A stretch of 64,000 nt of DNA from Trochalopteron elliotii (GCA_024734555.1 JANPWX010000054.1:5768341-5832340); one strand, 5' to 3'; counted from the first letter of the stretch, positions 12,858 to 26,388 are shown. The notes: generated from the letters alone by a model not told the origin. Translations and numbers: made by a program.

Positions 12858-15800
12858 ATGGAGTTTTTTCCACAAAAAATGAAAACCCCCCTTTAAAAAG
12901 AAACAAAAAAAAAAAGGGGAAAGGAGCAGTTGTGTATTCAAAACTGGTTACCAAAAATTTTGTTATGGAAGGTTGTCACAAGAGGTGTTCCCACCATTCA
13001 TTTTATATCACAGTATGTCTCTCAATCCTCATCCCCTTATTATGACCAAATACATGTTTATCATCAAGGCTTTAATTGCAAGCACTACTGAAACAGTTGT
13101 TTAATAAGGCATCTCAGATCTTTACCATGGCTGAGAGTCCATGAGAAACCTACAGTTCAAGAGCCAGTGATCAAAAGGTAACACATTTTCCCATGGATAT
13201 TCAGCTGCCAGTGGCACAATACACAAACACTGACATTGAGACAAAGACCACCACCATCTGTCAATCATGTACTGAAGGAAACCATAGTTTGAGAAGTACC
13301 ACTCCAGAAAGAATAAACCCAAATAAACTTCTGTATATTTATCTTTGTACTTGACAGTAAGTAGACTCTTAATTTCATAATGAGAAATACAGACTCCTGA
13401 AAATGCAAAGTGCCTTAAATATACCTGATCCTCCACCAGCATTTGCAAAATAACAGGAACATTGTTTAGGGAGATAAAATCAGCAAAACAGTCCATGTGG
13501 CTTATTTAATTTACAGGATACTCATTTTATGTCACTCTGCAACTTCACACTTCGTGTATCACCATACAACATCTTGTTATTAAAAAATACCCATGGATAC
13601 TTAAAACAGGGAGCCCATGCAAAATTTCTGTGTGATAGTCCTTTGGTAGGGTTGCTAAGTCATTTTTGACTCGGGCTTGCAGACCCTGTTAAATATTGAC
13701 CTAACTCTGGCAGAGATCACAATGCCCATCACTAGCCATTCGATCCCACAACAATCCAAAATCTTTTACCCAGACAGCTCTGCAAAAACATCAGCAATGA
13801 GAAAGCTGCCAATGACCACACTTAAATGTCTTTAAGATTTCAGTGTTAATGCCTCACTAATAAATGGAACAATCTCTCACTCTTACAGTTTTTCTTCCAA
13901 CATGATTTGCAAACTCTGGAAGCTGTCATCAAATGTGCTTTTCATAACCTGATGTTGGGAAAAATCACCATGGCAAAAGGAATAAAAACTAACTCCCACT
14001 CCTTCTGTGCTCTCCAGAAGCAAGTACAGCATCTTTAAAAGAAAAAAAAAAAAAATCCACCCCACTATTAATAATAATGACAATTGCATTCTTGTTTTAA
14101 TTATTTTACAGCCCACGGGTTACCTGAAATCTAGGTGAGAAATCCATCTTCATTATGTAATGTTAGAAAAAACGATGACCCCATTAAACATACAAACAAG
14201 CCATTATCTGAAAATCTTGCCCATTCTGCTTTTGAACAGTACTTTTGCATTGACAGTTTCCTGGTTTTTCCTAAGCTTCAGTCTGTTTTCCCTCCTCCAG
14301 TAAAACTGGTGTAAGGAACAGAAAAGAAACAAGCATTTTAACACGAACTTTGCTGAAATTTCCCCAGGCAAGTAAAACAGGTACAGAAGTTGGAATGTAG
14401 TAGCTGAATTAATTTCATTGTGGTTTTTTATTATTTTAATTTCTTATGTCACTGACAATTTTTTTTAAGCTCATTCTTTCTAAATAGTGTTATATTTTGG
14501 AACCCTGGTCAATCCTACATCCACATGGACATTTAACAAAAAAAGGTACAAGCAGTCCTTTGCACAAAAGGAGTGGTACCATTTTGGCAATATACTCCCT
14601 GATCCAGGGGTGTATCTACACCCATTATCTGGCAGTATCTAAGGGCAGTCGTAATTAAAGTTGTTAGAAAGAGGTGGCTGGTGTGAAAAGGGAAAAATGA
14701 GGTTCTTCAGTTTCTCTGAATCATCTCTACCAAGATAATGCTCCTTCCTATCTTTTTAATGAATGCAGAAAGAGCTAAGGCTTAATGTTTTCATTCTATT
14801 GCAAGACAGATTGGACTCACAAGCTATTCAAAAGTTAAATGTGGAAAAAAATCCAAGTAAAACATTCCTCCCAGACAAAATCACATGTCTACACAATCAC
14901 AGATGCTGTGACAGTGTCTGCACTCTCTATCAAGACATTTGGAAAGGTAATCATGCACCCAGTGCAATTTCATTTTCAATGCCAGTTCCACATCTGTAGG
15001 TTTCTGTCCAAATGCCAGAAAAGGTGACAAGGTAACAATTCTGCTTCAAATCAAGACTAGCAAGGATTGAGTTTAGTTCTTGGAAAGGAGGAACAATAGT
15101 CTTTCTCTTCTTCATAGCTCTTTCCTCTGTCTTTCTTGCATTCAGAGTGGGATAATGTCACACTGGCACGTATAGGGTAAACAAAAACCTTCTAAGAATG
15201 GGAAATAGGATAACATTATAGGATTGCACATATTCCCCTGGAGTTTTGTAAAACACCTTATCACCAGCTCCTTCCATGAGACCAGTGCTGCCAGCCAACA
15301 GTAGTTAAGTAGCTCATGTCCAAAACCCCCTTTTAAATTAAGCATAATTAAACATAAACACTTAAATTGAAAATGTGAAACTATAATTAATGCAGTGGAA
15401 GATGCTAACTGTGAAACAGAACCAACAGTAGAAAAATACAAGCTGCAGTTCCTCAAAATTCAAAATCTAACAAAACATTGCATTGATAAAAGGGAGAGTT
15501 CTGAGCAGCTGATGACAAAGACAGATAAATGGTCCTGGCAATCAAAATTTAGGATTCAGGGTGGAAAATATTGACAGTATAGTTATAATCCCACTGCTGA
15601 TTTTTTTCATGGTCTCTCTGCTATCATTAAATTCTCATTTAACAAGAACTGCCTACCAAATCATAAATCCAGTTTAACCCTTAAGAAAATGGATCTTCAT
15701 ATCCTGTGTCTACAATGAACATCATCACTCCAATGCATTTCATTTGTTATCTGAAGAAAACAGCACTCTCTACTTTTCTGGGTGACAAGGTTAGGCCATA

Positions 15801-16715
15801 GATATACAGACTTTTTCAAGGCCTTAATTGGAAATGCTCAGCATCAGTATGAGGTCCCCAACTCACTGTTTGGGATTTGAGAATGCTGAGCATGGAATTA
15901 GAAATTGATTTTTGAGAAGACAAAAACCACCATATATCAAATATATCCCTGGGGATACTCTGAAAACCAGAAACTCCAGAAGCTCATCTTGACATCAAAG
16001 GCATCTAACTCCTGTCTATTCAGCTGTTGATGATTAACAATGTAAGTATTTTGATATGAACTCTCAAGTTGCATTAGCTGCAGACTAAGTTATCATGATC
16101 TCATAAGGAGCCCAGACATTAGCTTCAGCAGATATACAAAGGCTGCATTTGTCCTGTTTTTAACAGCCCAAGCACAAAACCATGAGAAGATGAAGTCAAG
16201 TGTTTCCAAGAGAGGTCATCTAACTCATCCATGGTAGGATTGATTATATATAACCAACATCAATACACTGCTGCCCCACCTGTCCTTAAGATACTCCGAA
16301 TTAACAGAAACCCCACAATGGCTGCAGACAACAGATCCTTGTAGCTCCCCTGCTACCAAAATGTTCCCCTTATATCACTTGCTATGCCCCAAGTGTTTGT
16401 TTCCACCATTACTCAATTGCCACCAGTACATCTACCTTTGTAATACTTCTGCTCAAACTGAAAAATTTGAACTCTGTGCTTTCTCAGTTGTCTTTGTGAA
16501 TAAATATTGCCACTCATTTCTATTTTTCTTCAAAACCAGCATTTCCTAAATTTCTCGTGGGCATCCTTTACATTTCAAGAAGTATGATGACCAAAATGCA
16601 CCATTCAAAACTGAATACTGCCAGGCATCACCAGGAAATAAAGTACTGTGTCAGGTATGACTCTGTGTAGTAATTATTACAGTATCTTACATACCATTAC
16701 CAAGGTTTACCAGAG

Positions 16716-16783
16716 AAAGGAGAAAAAACATTTTTCTCCTTTGCTAAAGGAGACTAGCATTTTGCTAAAGGACTCTTTAGCAA
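16716..16783. repeat. Two adjacent hairpins with a 21-bp-period direct repeat
   Basis: The first hairpin has a perfect 12-bp stem: AAAGGAGAAAAA at 16716-16727 pairs with TTTTTCTCCTTT at 16731-16742 across a 3-nt loop. The second has a 9-bp stem: TTGCTAAAG at 16762-16770 pairs with CTTTAGCAA at 16775-16783 across a 4-nt loop. The 12-mer TTTGCTAAAGGA occurs twice, at 16740-16751 and 16761-16772. The structures are visible directly in the sequence; function is unknown. Confidence 0.9.
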
Positions 16784-19349
16784 CAGAACATTTTATAAAA
16801 TAAATAAAAGTTCTTGCTACCAGTCTTATTACACTGACAATTGTAACTACTATATTCAATTTAAACTGAGTTTTTGATGACCAATCAAAGTATTTAAATA
16901 ATGCACATTTCCTTTATTGTGTCCTGGAAGTTTTGTTGTGGACAAACACATTCTGAAAGGCCAAAGTAGAGACTTGTACAGATTCATCCCCTTTGCTTTC
17001 TAATTGCCAGGTATTAAGCATGGCTCTGCCATGATGCCAAAATGGCCTCTGCAAAGACAGAGGACAAGATTTTTCCAATAAACTAAAAGATTGACACCCA
17101 ACTGCACGATGTCAGGAGAACAAGGATCTAAGAAATTATTGGAAAAATATAAAAACACAAATAAAAATAGTCTATGGCAGCTAGATTAAAAAGAAAAAAA
17201 GGTGGAGGGCTTTCCATTATTGCTTGTTTTCTTTAGACATTTACTGCCCTAAAACCAATGGTCTGACTTTCATTTCAAATTTTATTAGACTAGAATCTAA
17301 GAAAATAAATAGTTAAAAAAGACCCTTTTTCTAACAACAGGCTCATTTCAATGCCTCAGTAAGAAAAAACAATTTTATGCACGTTTCTGATTTTCACAGA
17401 GCTTTTAAGGGTGATCTATCGCAGTCTCTTAAGATGATCCTCTTTGTTGTTAAATCTACAGAAACTAAGTTTTAAAGGCTCGGGTTTTATCTCCTTTTTT
17501 AAATAAAAAAAATCTGGAAAATACATGTTATAAACTCTCTCACTAGCCAGAAAATCCTCAGCAAAGCAATTTAAGACAACTTTTCTAATCTTCACAAAGG
17601 CAAAAGTTTACCAAAGCAATAAAATTCTTTAAAATGCTTCTCATCTAGAGCATGTCAACAATGCTGAACTGAAATGTGCAATAAAATTTATATTACAGCC
17701 ATATTGTTTCCCCTTCATTACTTTAAAACGTGTATGTTCAAACCCAAAATCTAAACACTCACATTGCTTTTTCTTGTTTCATAATAGCAATTGGGATGAG
17801 CCATTTCACACAAATCATTTTCCTCAGTCCTTTTTACTTCATTGGCATCCACAAGCTCAGCTAGAGAACACTCTACCCAGAACTGCTGAAAAGCAGTAAC
17901 AGACAATCATCATTTTTTTAAATATCTGGTTTTGTATTGCTCTGCAAAGACACTGTGACTATCAAAATACAAATGGGGCACCCAATACATAACTCACACT
18001 TCAAAGGTAGCAAAGCAAGGCAAGGCAGCACCAGAAAGCGTTGCCAAATTATCTACAACCCAGGGAAACAACAGTCCTACAGAAAGGCTTAAGGGCACCT
18101 CCCCTGATCTAACTCAGGAAAGTCAGACTATTAAGGCTACTCATCAAAACCATCCAGCCAAAAGGGTTACTCTTGCTGTACATACACACACACAGATCTT
18201 TGTTCATGCTGTTAGTGAAAAGTATCTCCACCTAGTCATATTGACCAAGTGATCAGGAACATTGTACCTAAACTTCATGCCACAGGGAGGACAAAGCCAT
18301 CCAAAACCAGCTCTAAACAAACTAGCCCTGATATTGTAAATACAGAGTTCTGTGCAAGCCAACCTCACCTACATTCCTGAGTAATAACATGTGCAGCAGT
18401 TTCCAAACTAGATGAATCTTTGTATTCTCCACAGCAGAAGAATTTGAGACGTTATTTTGACTGTTGGTGTGTTGGTCCCACAACAGGAAACCCTGCACGT
18501 CGGAGCCATTTCCATGGTTAGACAGCACACACCAGGAAAGGGGAAGCTGACATCAAATGGGAGCAAAGAGAAATGCGGCACCGAATGTACTGCCAGAGAA
18601 CTGCACTGGGAACTGTGCAATCCTTTACAGGGCTTTGATGCAGCAGTCCCAGCCTAAAATGCTTTGCTGATATGGGATAAAACTAAGCATATGACTAAGT
18701 ACTTCAGAGATGTGAGAAGGCTCCACTCAAGTGTTTCACAAAATTATGACTTCTCACTGCAGGTGCCAAAGCTGCACTCTGTTAATAATAAGTGTTGGAT
18801 ACTTTCTCCAAAGGTCCTGTCAAAACTTCCCAGTCATCACAATGCAATTTCACATGGCAGCCAATGCCCTCTACCCAAATCCACTCTCCTCTGCTGCTCC
18901 CAATTTTAATTTTTGTGGTTGTTTCCCTCTGGAAAATCAACTTCTTTTCCTATTAAAATAAAAACTTTAAGCCTTTTCTTGATGAGAATTCTTTGGATTC
19001 TTTCCTTTCCCCTCGCTGTTATTCAGATTTCATGAAAAGCACACTTTTGACTTACAGTTTTGCACACCACAATCTGGCAATATAAATGTGTTCATATAAT
19101 TTCCTAGTGTCTGCTTTTATGGTGTGTAAAAGAAAGCCTGATTGCTGCCCTAGAGTACATATACATTTCAAACCCTCTGGTCTTCTGAGATGACTGGCTG
19201 CCATAAATATATGTATCAACCATTCTATAATGGGTATTCCCATCCAAATAGTCATAATAAATCTAATTTTTTTAATCAGCTTTTTAAAGTCATAGACTGT
19301 TATGGGCTAAATTTCAGTAAACAATAGCTTTTGACTTCATGTCACATTT

Positions 19350-19455
19350 TATTTGCATTAATCCAAATTATTACTCCCTTTCTTGACCAAACAGCAGGAA
19401 CACTGAAGGTCAGTACCTTGCTCCCAAATGCACAGCAGCAACACACAGAGCTACT
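19350..19455 (+). mobile_element. Possible MIR-like SINE relic
   Basis: The order of segments resembles MIR: a TTTGCATTAATCC-like start, an ATTATTACTCCC segment, AACACTGAAGGTCAGTACC, and TTGCTCCCAAATGCACAGCA, which parallels ttgcccaaggtcacacagca. Divergence is high and the call rests on remembered consensus only. Confidence 0.4.
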
Positions 19456-20126
19456 CTTAACAGGAGAGGTAAGATGTAAGGCAGGGGGGTGGAAGGAGGA
19501 CCTAGAGAATCAAATCCATTCTCAACATCTTGTGAACCATTGATTTTTTTTTACATCCTTACTTCTCTTTGCACAGAAATACCTTTTAGTGTCTACTTTA
19601 AGATAACAGAGTAAGGAAGTGCACCTCATCAACAAAGGCAAAAAATCTCCAAAACCCAACTAGTGTAGAAGTGTCACCTCTTAAGGGAGTCAAAGGAAGC
19701 TGCTCTACATCACCCTTGTCAGGGGCCAAACTGAAAGTACCAGCTCTTTATGCAGGAGGGTAAAGAACTACCCACAACAACACTTCTACTCTTCCCAAAT
19801 CCAGAGAAACCATTATTTGTGTCTTTAAGCCACTGGGAGATTTAAGTTTCATCTCCAAGACACCTCCAGAATGTCACTGACAGGACCACAGGATGCCTGC
19901 TCTAATTCAGTGGCATATCTAGCCTTTAAGGGGCTTCAGAGAAATATGAAATTCTGGTATACTCATGTCAATATGAGTCTTTCCATTTCACAAGTGAAAA
20001 GAACAGATAATGGAATTGTCCATATCAGAACACTTGGTGCCTCTGAATTAGGAGAAAAGGCTAGATTTAATTTTATTATCTGAGATTGAAATTTGTCTCA
20101 CTTAGGAAAAAGCCATAATGGACACT

Positions 20127-20173
20127 AAAAAAAAAAAAGAACGCAAAAAAACCCCAACCAAACCCAACCACCC
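20127..20173. repeat. Poly-A followed by A/C-only tract
   Basis: A12 is followed by GAACGC, A7 and then CCCCAACC / AAACCCAACC-type repeats. G and T are nearly absent on the plus strand. It could be an expanded retroposon tail, but no element body is recognisable beside it. Confidence 0.85.
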
Positions 20174-23100
20174 ATTACAGCAACACAAGCAACTTTGTTA
20201 TATCAGTTAAATATATTGTTTAATTAGTTTTCTAAATGCATACACTGAAAAGCCATTAGACAGCCATTAGGAGTAATATATCCATTTTCTTTTTACAATC
20301 ACCTGATTTACAATCAGCCAAATATCTAAACTAATTCAGTCAAACAACATTTCTGGCACTATTACCCCAGCAAAGTTTCCAATTCCCTTTTTTGACTGCG
20401 ATCACTGTAATTTTCCCTTAGGCTCTAAAGCACTGATGATCATCTTCGTTTCAGCAGATTTACAGAGCATCTCTTAGGATAAAATGTTCCTAGTATGTTT
20501 ATGGTCTCATTTCAAGATCCAGAAATCTGAAACTATTTAGCCATTTTTATGAAGTAATCTTTAAAAAAAACAGCTTTGTGTTCTCCGTATGTGGGGAAAA
20601 AAGAGACCGCTTTAGATAAATTATTAAAAAATCCTGATCTCCCAAAGGAGCAAAATCCATCTAGTTATTCACATCTCAGCTGACTTACTATTTTGTTAAC
20701 AAAAACTTTCTTAATAACTTTATTAACTAGCGACATGAAAACTACATGAAAACTTGTCAAAAGGCTCATAATGACTTTGCCAAAACGTTGTGGAGTATCT
20801 CCGTATATCTCACCGATAAAAGAAAAAACCACATTGTAAAAACAAAGCCTTTGAATAGATTTCATTCGACAGCTTCTCCAATGCTGTTTTTCATTGATGT
20901 ACTATCACTCTAGAGATTCTGTAAGGTTTCCCATTTTGTTTTCCCTACCTTGCATCAGCTCCAGTGTAGCCCAGTTTGAAACTGTGTTATAATATGCACA
21001 TATAATAATGCAATGTGATATTCTAATGCACATGATATTCTAAGGCTAAAGTAATTGATGGTGGTAGTTTACACAAAACTGAGAGAGTGTGAGACAACGA
21101 GCAAATGTGTAGCACAGCTGTCAACTGAATTTGAATCCTGATCTAACCAAACTAATATGCAAACCTCAAATCTGTCCTTCTCCCACAGTAATTGCTGTAT
21201 TTATCCTTGTAATGCTTCAGTTGCTTCCTTTCCAAAATATAAGATAGTTACAAAAAAAGAAACTCATCTGGACAACAAAAAATTCCAAAGTTTCTTTAGA
21301 ACATTTTGGTGAATTTTTAAGCTTTGCTTCTGCCAAACCAAACAAAAGTAGAAAATAAGAGCTAAGAACAGACCGCAGCACGAACATGCCTCAATTCTGG
21401 AAGGAAATGCTCGACATCCACCCTGCTCCTATAGGGAACCACCACCTGCGTTCAGGTAAGTTCTGCAATGCTCCTGATACAAATACCCACACTCAATAAG
21501 CACTGGCAGGCAATTTTTTACATTTCAGAACCAAGAGATAATTGCAGTCCATCACCAGCTGGCACCACTTATGGCTCTGCCGGAAAGCTGAAGGACACCA
21601 ATGTCTGAACAAAACAAACCCTCTCCTCACCACAGACAGGCTCTAAATGACCTTTACACAACAAGGCTCTCCAGAAAACACCATGCTTCCATAGTATGGA
21701 TTTCTTCCAACCCATGGCATATTTGTGTTTGCTAGGTCGCTTTACGGGAGAGAAAGCAGCCTGGAGGAGAGGGACCAGCAGTGCCAAGCCAAGCATGGAA
21801 GTACAGCAACAAGTGAACAAATCCTTTCTCTCCTGCCAGGGGCCAAACTGGGGGAAAGGGAAGTGAAAATTAACAAAATACATGTGTTTTCACCAGCTGT
21901 GTCTGTCATTTCAGTAAAAAAACCCAAAAATGTAAGAGACTACAAGACGACATACAGATGGAAAACTGATGGTGGCCATGCTACTGAATATGCATCTTGC
22001 ATTCAGGTGCTGAACCCACACGGTCGTACAGACTGACTGCTGATGTTAATGCTATGAGAAACCTTGTCTGTTAATCAAAGACTAAAAAATGAGCTTTAAG
22101 CATTAAAATGCTGGCTTTTTACTATCTTCATATTCATTTCCTTTATACTGCTTCTATGATAGTAACAAAACCCTTGAATGACGCCAAAGACCAAGACTTC
22201 AACTGACTGGCAGAAATAATCAAGCCAATAGCACATATTGCCCTGACTGACATCTTGAGAAGGCAGCACATGACAATGAGAAGGGAACTAAATATAACAC
22301 AAATATGGATCCAATTAGCAAGAATTTAAAAAAAAACCCAACACAGTAAATTACTTTTTATGAAAGGGAAAACGCTGCAGGAGGCAAACTTCACTGCAAA
22401 ATTTCATTTGTGAAGAAACTGGAAGGTGAAGGACCTGACAATGGGAGTAAAATGAGGGGAGACATGAAGCCACAGAGGGCCCAGTTTCCTTCCCTAGCAG
22501 GAGCACCAGGATGAACCCCAGTGAGCGCTGTGTAAGCGAAGCAGCAGTTTCACGGTCCAATGCAGGCAGCAGCAGGTGACCAGAGAGGACAAGTGCCAGC
22601 TGGGGAAGAGCCAGAAGGTAAGATGATGAACCTCTGGGCAGAGAAAAACAACAAAGTAGGAAGGAACCAGAGTGTTGTGATTAATACCCTTATTCCTATC
22701 AAAAAGAGCAGCAAGGTTTGAAATTCCCACATAACTCTTTGATCCTTCCTGATTAAGACATGTAAGATCTAATGAAGTGCCTCTCATAGTCCTCCACAGA
22801 TTCGCTTTGCCCACAGTCAGGGTTATGATAAAACAGAAGAATGTTTTGTTTACAATGTAAAATCCTGATCATGTATTGTCTGACCAGATAACTACTTAAA
22901 AAAAAAAGAGCAGGGCACATAAATTATGTCCATCTAACCAGTTCCTGACTCAAATGAGCGGTCTGTGCTCCGTTTGATCTAAAAGTGTGAGTGTACAGGA
23001 GATCTTTTATTTGGCAGAATCACGTAATTATCCTTTTCCTAGAGAAAGCACCCATTTTCTATTATGAAACACAAATACTATGTGAAATGACCACGCTTGG

Positions 23101-24978
23101 GGGAGAAGAATGTCAATATTTGCAGTTGGTTTCTGAAGTTGGTCTGCCCTTGATCTGGACACATGACTTGAGCCTGGACTTGCTGTAAATTGTAACCAAA
23201 AACATTGCCAAGTCAAAACATTAGCAGCAATCCTAGCAGCAGGGAAATGCACTGCAAGAATCGATCCCAAACAGTCCACAAACGAGTATCAGAACTAGTA
23301 CATTCATCAATAGTTTTATAACAGTCAATAAAATTGAAAAAAATGTTGAATAATCTGCATTCAAGAGCACATCGTTGAAATAGGATCCCTATTATTTCCA
23401 TGAGCAGGTTTCCCTTCCAACTTCACAAAATTTGCATAGTGTAATGCTTACAAACTGTGTTTTATCCACTGAGAAGAAGTTACCTCATCAAAAGTATTCC
23501 CCTTAATAACGAAAATTACTTTCCAGACAAGACAATCCTACCAAGTCTTTCCCACGGGCATTCTTTTCTACATTTAACTGAACAAGGTCCCCCTCTGGTA
23601 TCAATGAGCTTCCAGAATCAAAACTCCAGCACCAAACAGCCAGGCAGTGTGATATGCAAGTAAACACCCTGAAGTCCTACAACTGACAAGATGTAAAACT
23701 TTTGAAAAAGACATATGCACACTCCATAATAAAACCTTGCATTTCTTTTAAATGGTAAAAGAGACAGAACCCTTAATTTGGGAAGAAACACTCCTTTTAT
23801 TTTTGCTATTTCTAGGCTACTGCATGTTAAGAACAGTGCCTGCAGGAGACTCACACGTTGCCTGTGGTGCAAAAGCACCGAGGCTGCGTCTTTCTGCTTC
23901 GGAACAAATGGTCCAGTGTGCTTTTTGAAGCCCACCAACACAAAACAACCAAATCTAATCCTTTCAACTAACAGCAGGTTCCCCAGATTGATTATGCCAG
24001 CTCACTCAGTAAAATGCCTTTGGGTTTGTTGTGAGCACATGTTTTATGAACTACAGCAGTTTTCAGCTTTCCGAAACTTCACGTTTAGATAAACCAAAGA
24101 TGTACCAATAGCAACTGAGTGCAAGGGTATCCCTGCAGGTTAACTTCTGGTGGGAATCCTCTATGATGAGGTGTTGCCCAGCTGGAAGAGATTCCTTCAC
24201 AACACCTGGCAAGAGCATGACAGTTACCACTGAAGAATCCCTGGCTTTCCCCTAGGATGGAGCCCACTGATGTTTCACTGTGTTCTCCACGAGGGAGATG
24301 CATCATCACCCCTAAGACAGCTGTGTTTCTAAACTGGAACTCTATGCATGCAGGGGTTTTGCTAGTACCTCAATGACAATGCACTTCATCTTACCCCTGT
24401 TGGAAACTCAGCTCTTACGGCATAAGAGCTAATTAGTCTCACACACCTAAACAACGTGAAGCAGTGCTTCTCTACCAACAGACACCCATAGAACACTGCT
24501 AACACGCTAGACTTCTTGAAATAACTATGAATACAGTTACTTTGAAGTGTGGGCACAGATGTGTACAACTTTTCTTCCCCACAGGTTTAGTAGAAACTAA
24601 GGGGAACCAAGTATTAAGCATCAGTAGTCAAAGCTGAGAGCATGAGCAAAATATTTGCAATTTTAAGTATAAGTAAGCAGTATACAAAAAAAAAAATCTA
24701 CTTGGCAGCCTACTCTACTCAAATAAATTAGCTCCTATAATGTTCCTCCAAACTATGGTCAGATCCAAAAGTTAACAATTTATGGCTACATTTAATAATA
24801 AAACGTCTTTGAAACTATTTCCAACTGCTGAGGTCTGATATTTAGAAAGGTTTAGAGGTCTATCTTGAGCGGAGAGAACACCTTTCCCATTTGAGAGTTT
24901 CAGAAGGAAATTATATAAAGTCATACAACTAAAAGGATAATCAAATGGTGGTCCAACTGAAAGGGAAATGCTGCAGGG

Positions 24979-25071
24979 AAAAAAAAAACAAAAACAAAAA
25001 CAAAAAACAAAAAACAAAACAAAACAAAAAAAAAAACCAAAAAAAAACCAAAAACCTAAAAACAAAAACAT
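24979..25071. repeat. A-rich (CAAAAA)n low-complexity tract
   Basis: About 93 bases are built from A-runs of 4 to 12 broken by single or double C, free of G and with a single T near the end. The Phe-rich minus-strand ORFs across it are artefacts. Confidence 0.95.
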
Positions 25072-26310
25072 AAGAGAAAGCAGCTCCGGAGTTCCTAACA
25101 CCAGCTAGTTCAGGATGTGCAATAATCTGGGGTATCACAGCTTGAATCAAAGGAAGTTCATCTGTCCAGCTTAAACAGAAATCACTGAAGATCATCTTCA
25201 AGCAAATGCATGTGAATCATTTGGGCTAATGAAAACATACCCCTCAAGCTGAAGAACTTACGTAAATTACATTTCTCCTAATTCTGCCAAAAACATTAAA
25301 GAAAATGGATTTGCCAAAGATAAAAGCAAAGTAGGCATGATAGATCATCCATTAGCAATACAAGTACGGCTAATTCTTCTTGACAGTGAAATGTCTTGGG
25401 ATACAACCCACTTTATTTTTTTTCACTAGATGTGTGTGTGTTTAGATGCAGTATATCCTACACATTTTATCCCCTTATATCCTAGATTTCACTACCAGTG
25501 AGATTTTACAAAATCAGGTCTTAACAATAATGTATTAAGAAGAAAAAAAATAAGTGCGCCTCCAAGTATTTTAGCATACTACATAAAAAAATTAAAAATT
25601 AAATAGGAGCTTTATAATCTCTGCAAGTACAGAAAGTAGTTTAAAATGGTGCAAATTAATACAGTAAATGTGAATTAATACAAAGAAGGACCAAGTCACA
25701 TGCTTATGTGGAATCACACGGGCAGAATTAATACTGCACTCTACTCACTATTAGACCAACTAGTGAACTACTGGGCTGGTTTGGGCTTTACTTTTTTCAT
25801 AAATGCATTTTTGATGTGCAAGGTTGTACTGCATTCTCTAGCATACAACTTTGATTTATTCATGTAAACGTCAGAAATCCATCAGCAAACAAAGCCATAT
25901 GGAAGAAAAAGAGATATAATGGATTTTCTGTTTGCCTTAGAAACTTGACATCTGTGGATAGCATCATCTAAGTTACAATCCAATCACTATCCATATTCTG
26001 GTCATTTTCATTTACCAATCCAAAACGCATTTTGTCTGTTGATACAAAAAGCACTAGGAGTGGGATAACTGGGAAGTAATCATGTTTTAAAAACTTAAAA
26101 TGGGAATATACTTTAATATTTTCCCTTTCACATCATAAATTTCGAGAAAAGCAAACTCACATCTGTTCTAACTTAGCTTTTAAAAAACGAAGAAAATGTA
26201 TCAGGATTATTTATATCTTGTCTGTATTTGTGGCAGGATTTTCGGAGCCGGACCGAGCCGCCGGTGGCACCTGAGCTCGGCGAAGTTCCCGGGGGGCCGG
26301 GCTCGGCGGT

Positions 26311-26316
26311 ACTTAC
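26311..26316 (-). other. Splice donor of exon 1 (GTAAGT)
   Basis: The minus strand reads GGGG then GTAAGT, matching the U1 consensus at +1 to +6. It lies inside the CpG island, ends the 46-nt coding segment in phase 1, and supports transcription towards position 1. The matching acceptor was not found, so intron 1 probably continues past the window's left edge. Confidence 0.72.
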
Positions 26317-26362
26317 CCCCGCAGAGCAGGAGGACCCCGGCTGTCCGCGCCGCCGAGCGCAT
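26317..26362 (-). CDS. Coding exon 1 (signal peptide) of an unidentified secreted or membrane protein
   Basis: On the minus strand an ATG at 26362-26360 opens 15 codons plus one base, reading MRSAARTAGVLLLCG and then the first base of a split codon. The exon stops exactly at a GTAAGT donor, in phase 1. Arg at positions 2 and 6 followed by the hydrophobic run AGVLLLCG is typical of the n- and h-regions of a cleaved signal peptide, so the product should enter the ER. Phase-1 introns straight after a signal peptide are common in genes for secreted and immunoglobulin-superfamily proteins. The bases before the ATG are GAAG, giving A at -3. The frame stays open upstream to the assembly gap, so an earlier ATG cannot be excluded. 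No second exon was recognised between 1 and 26310. From memory, the Leu-Leu-Cys-Gly end and phase-1 boundary resemble exon 1 of CXADR; CHODL also has a similar signal peptide. This is too short to name the gene. Confidence 0.72.
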
Positions 26363-26388
26363 CTTCCCCGCGCGGCTGCGGCCCCGCC

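Larger units (their letters stand above)
1..26310 (-). other. Putative large intron 1, no exon recognised
   Basis: This AT-rich stretch lies downstream of the exon 1 donor on the minus strand and is inferred to be intron. ORFs are short and stop-limited. The longest, on the plus strand at 10451-10903 and on the minus strand at 13122-13496, show no domain or family I recognise. Contents I can name are listed separately: MIR-like relics, a short tandem duplication, A/C-rich tracts, an ACAT microsatellite and a hairpin cluster. A modestly GC-richer patch at about 5060-5330 has no recognised identity. A consensus plus-strand donor occurs at 21453-21461. Conserved enhancers may be present but cannot be told from one sequence. 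Confidence 0.5.

Noticed and set aside
13122..13496. Minus-strand ORF of 124 codons
   Set aside because: Codon use and residues match translated non-coding DNA, with no family resemblance; being in the same orientation as the gene is not enough to call an exon.
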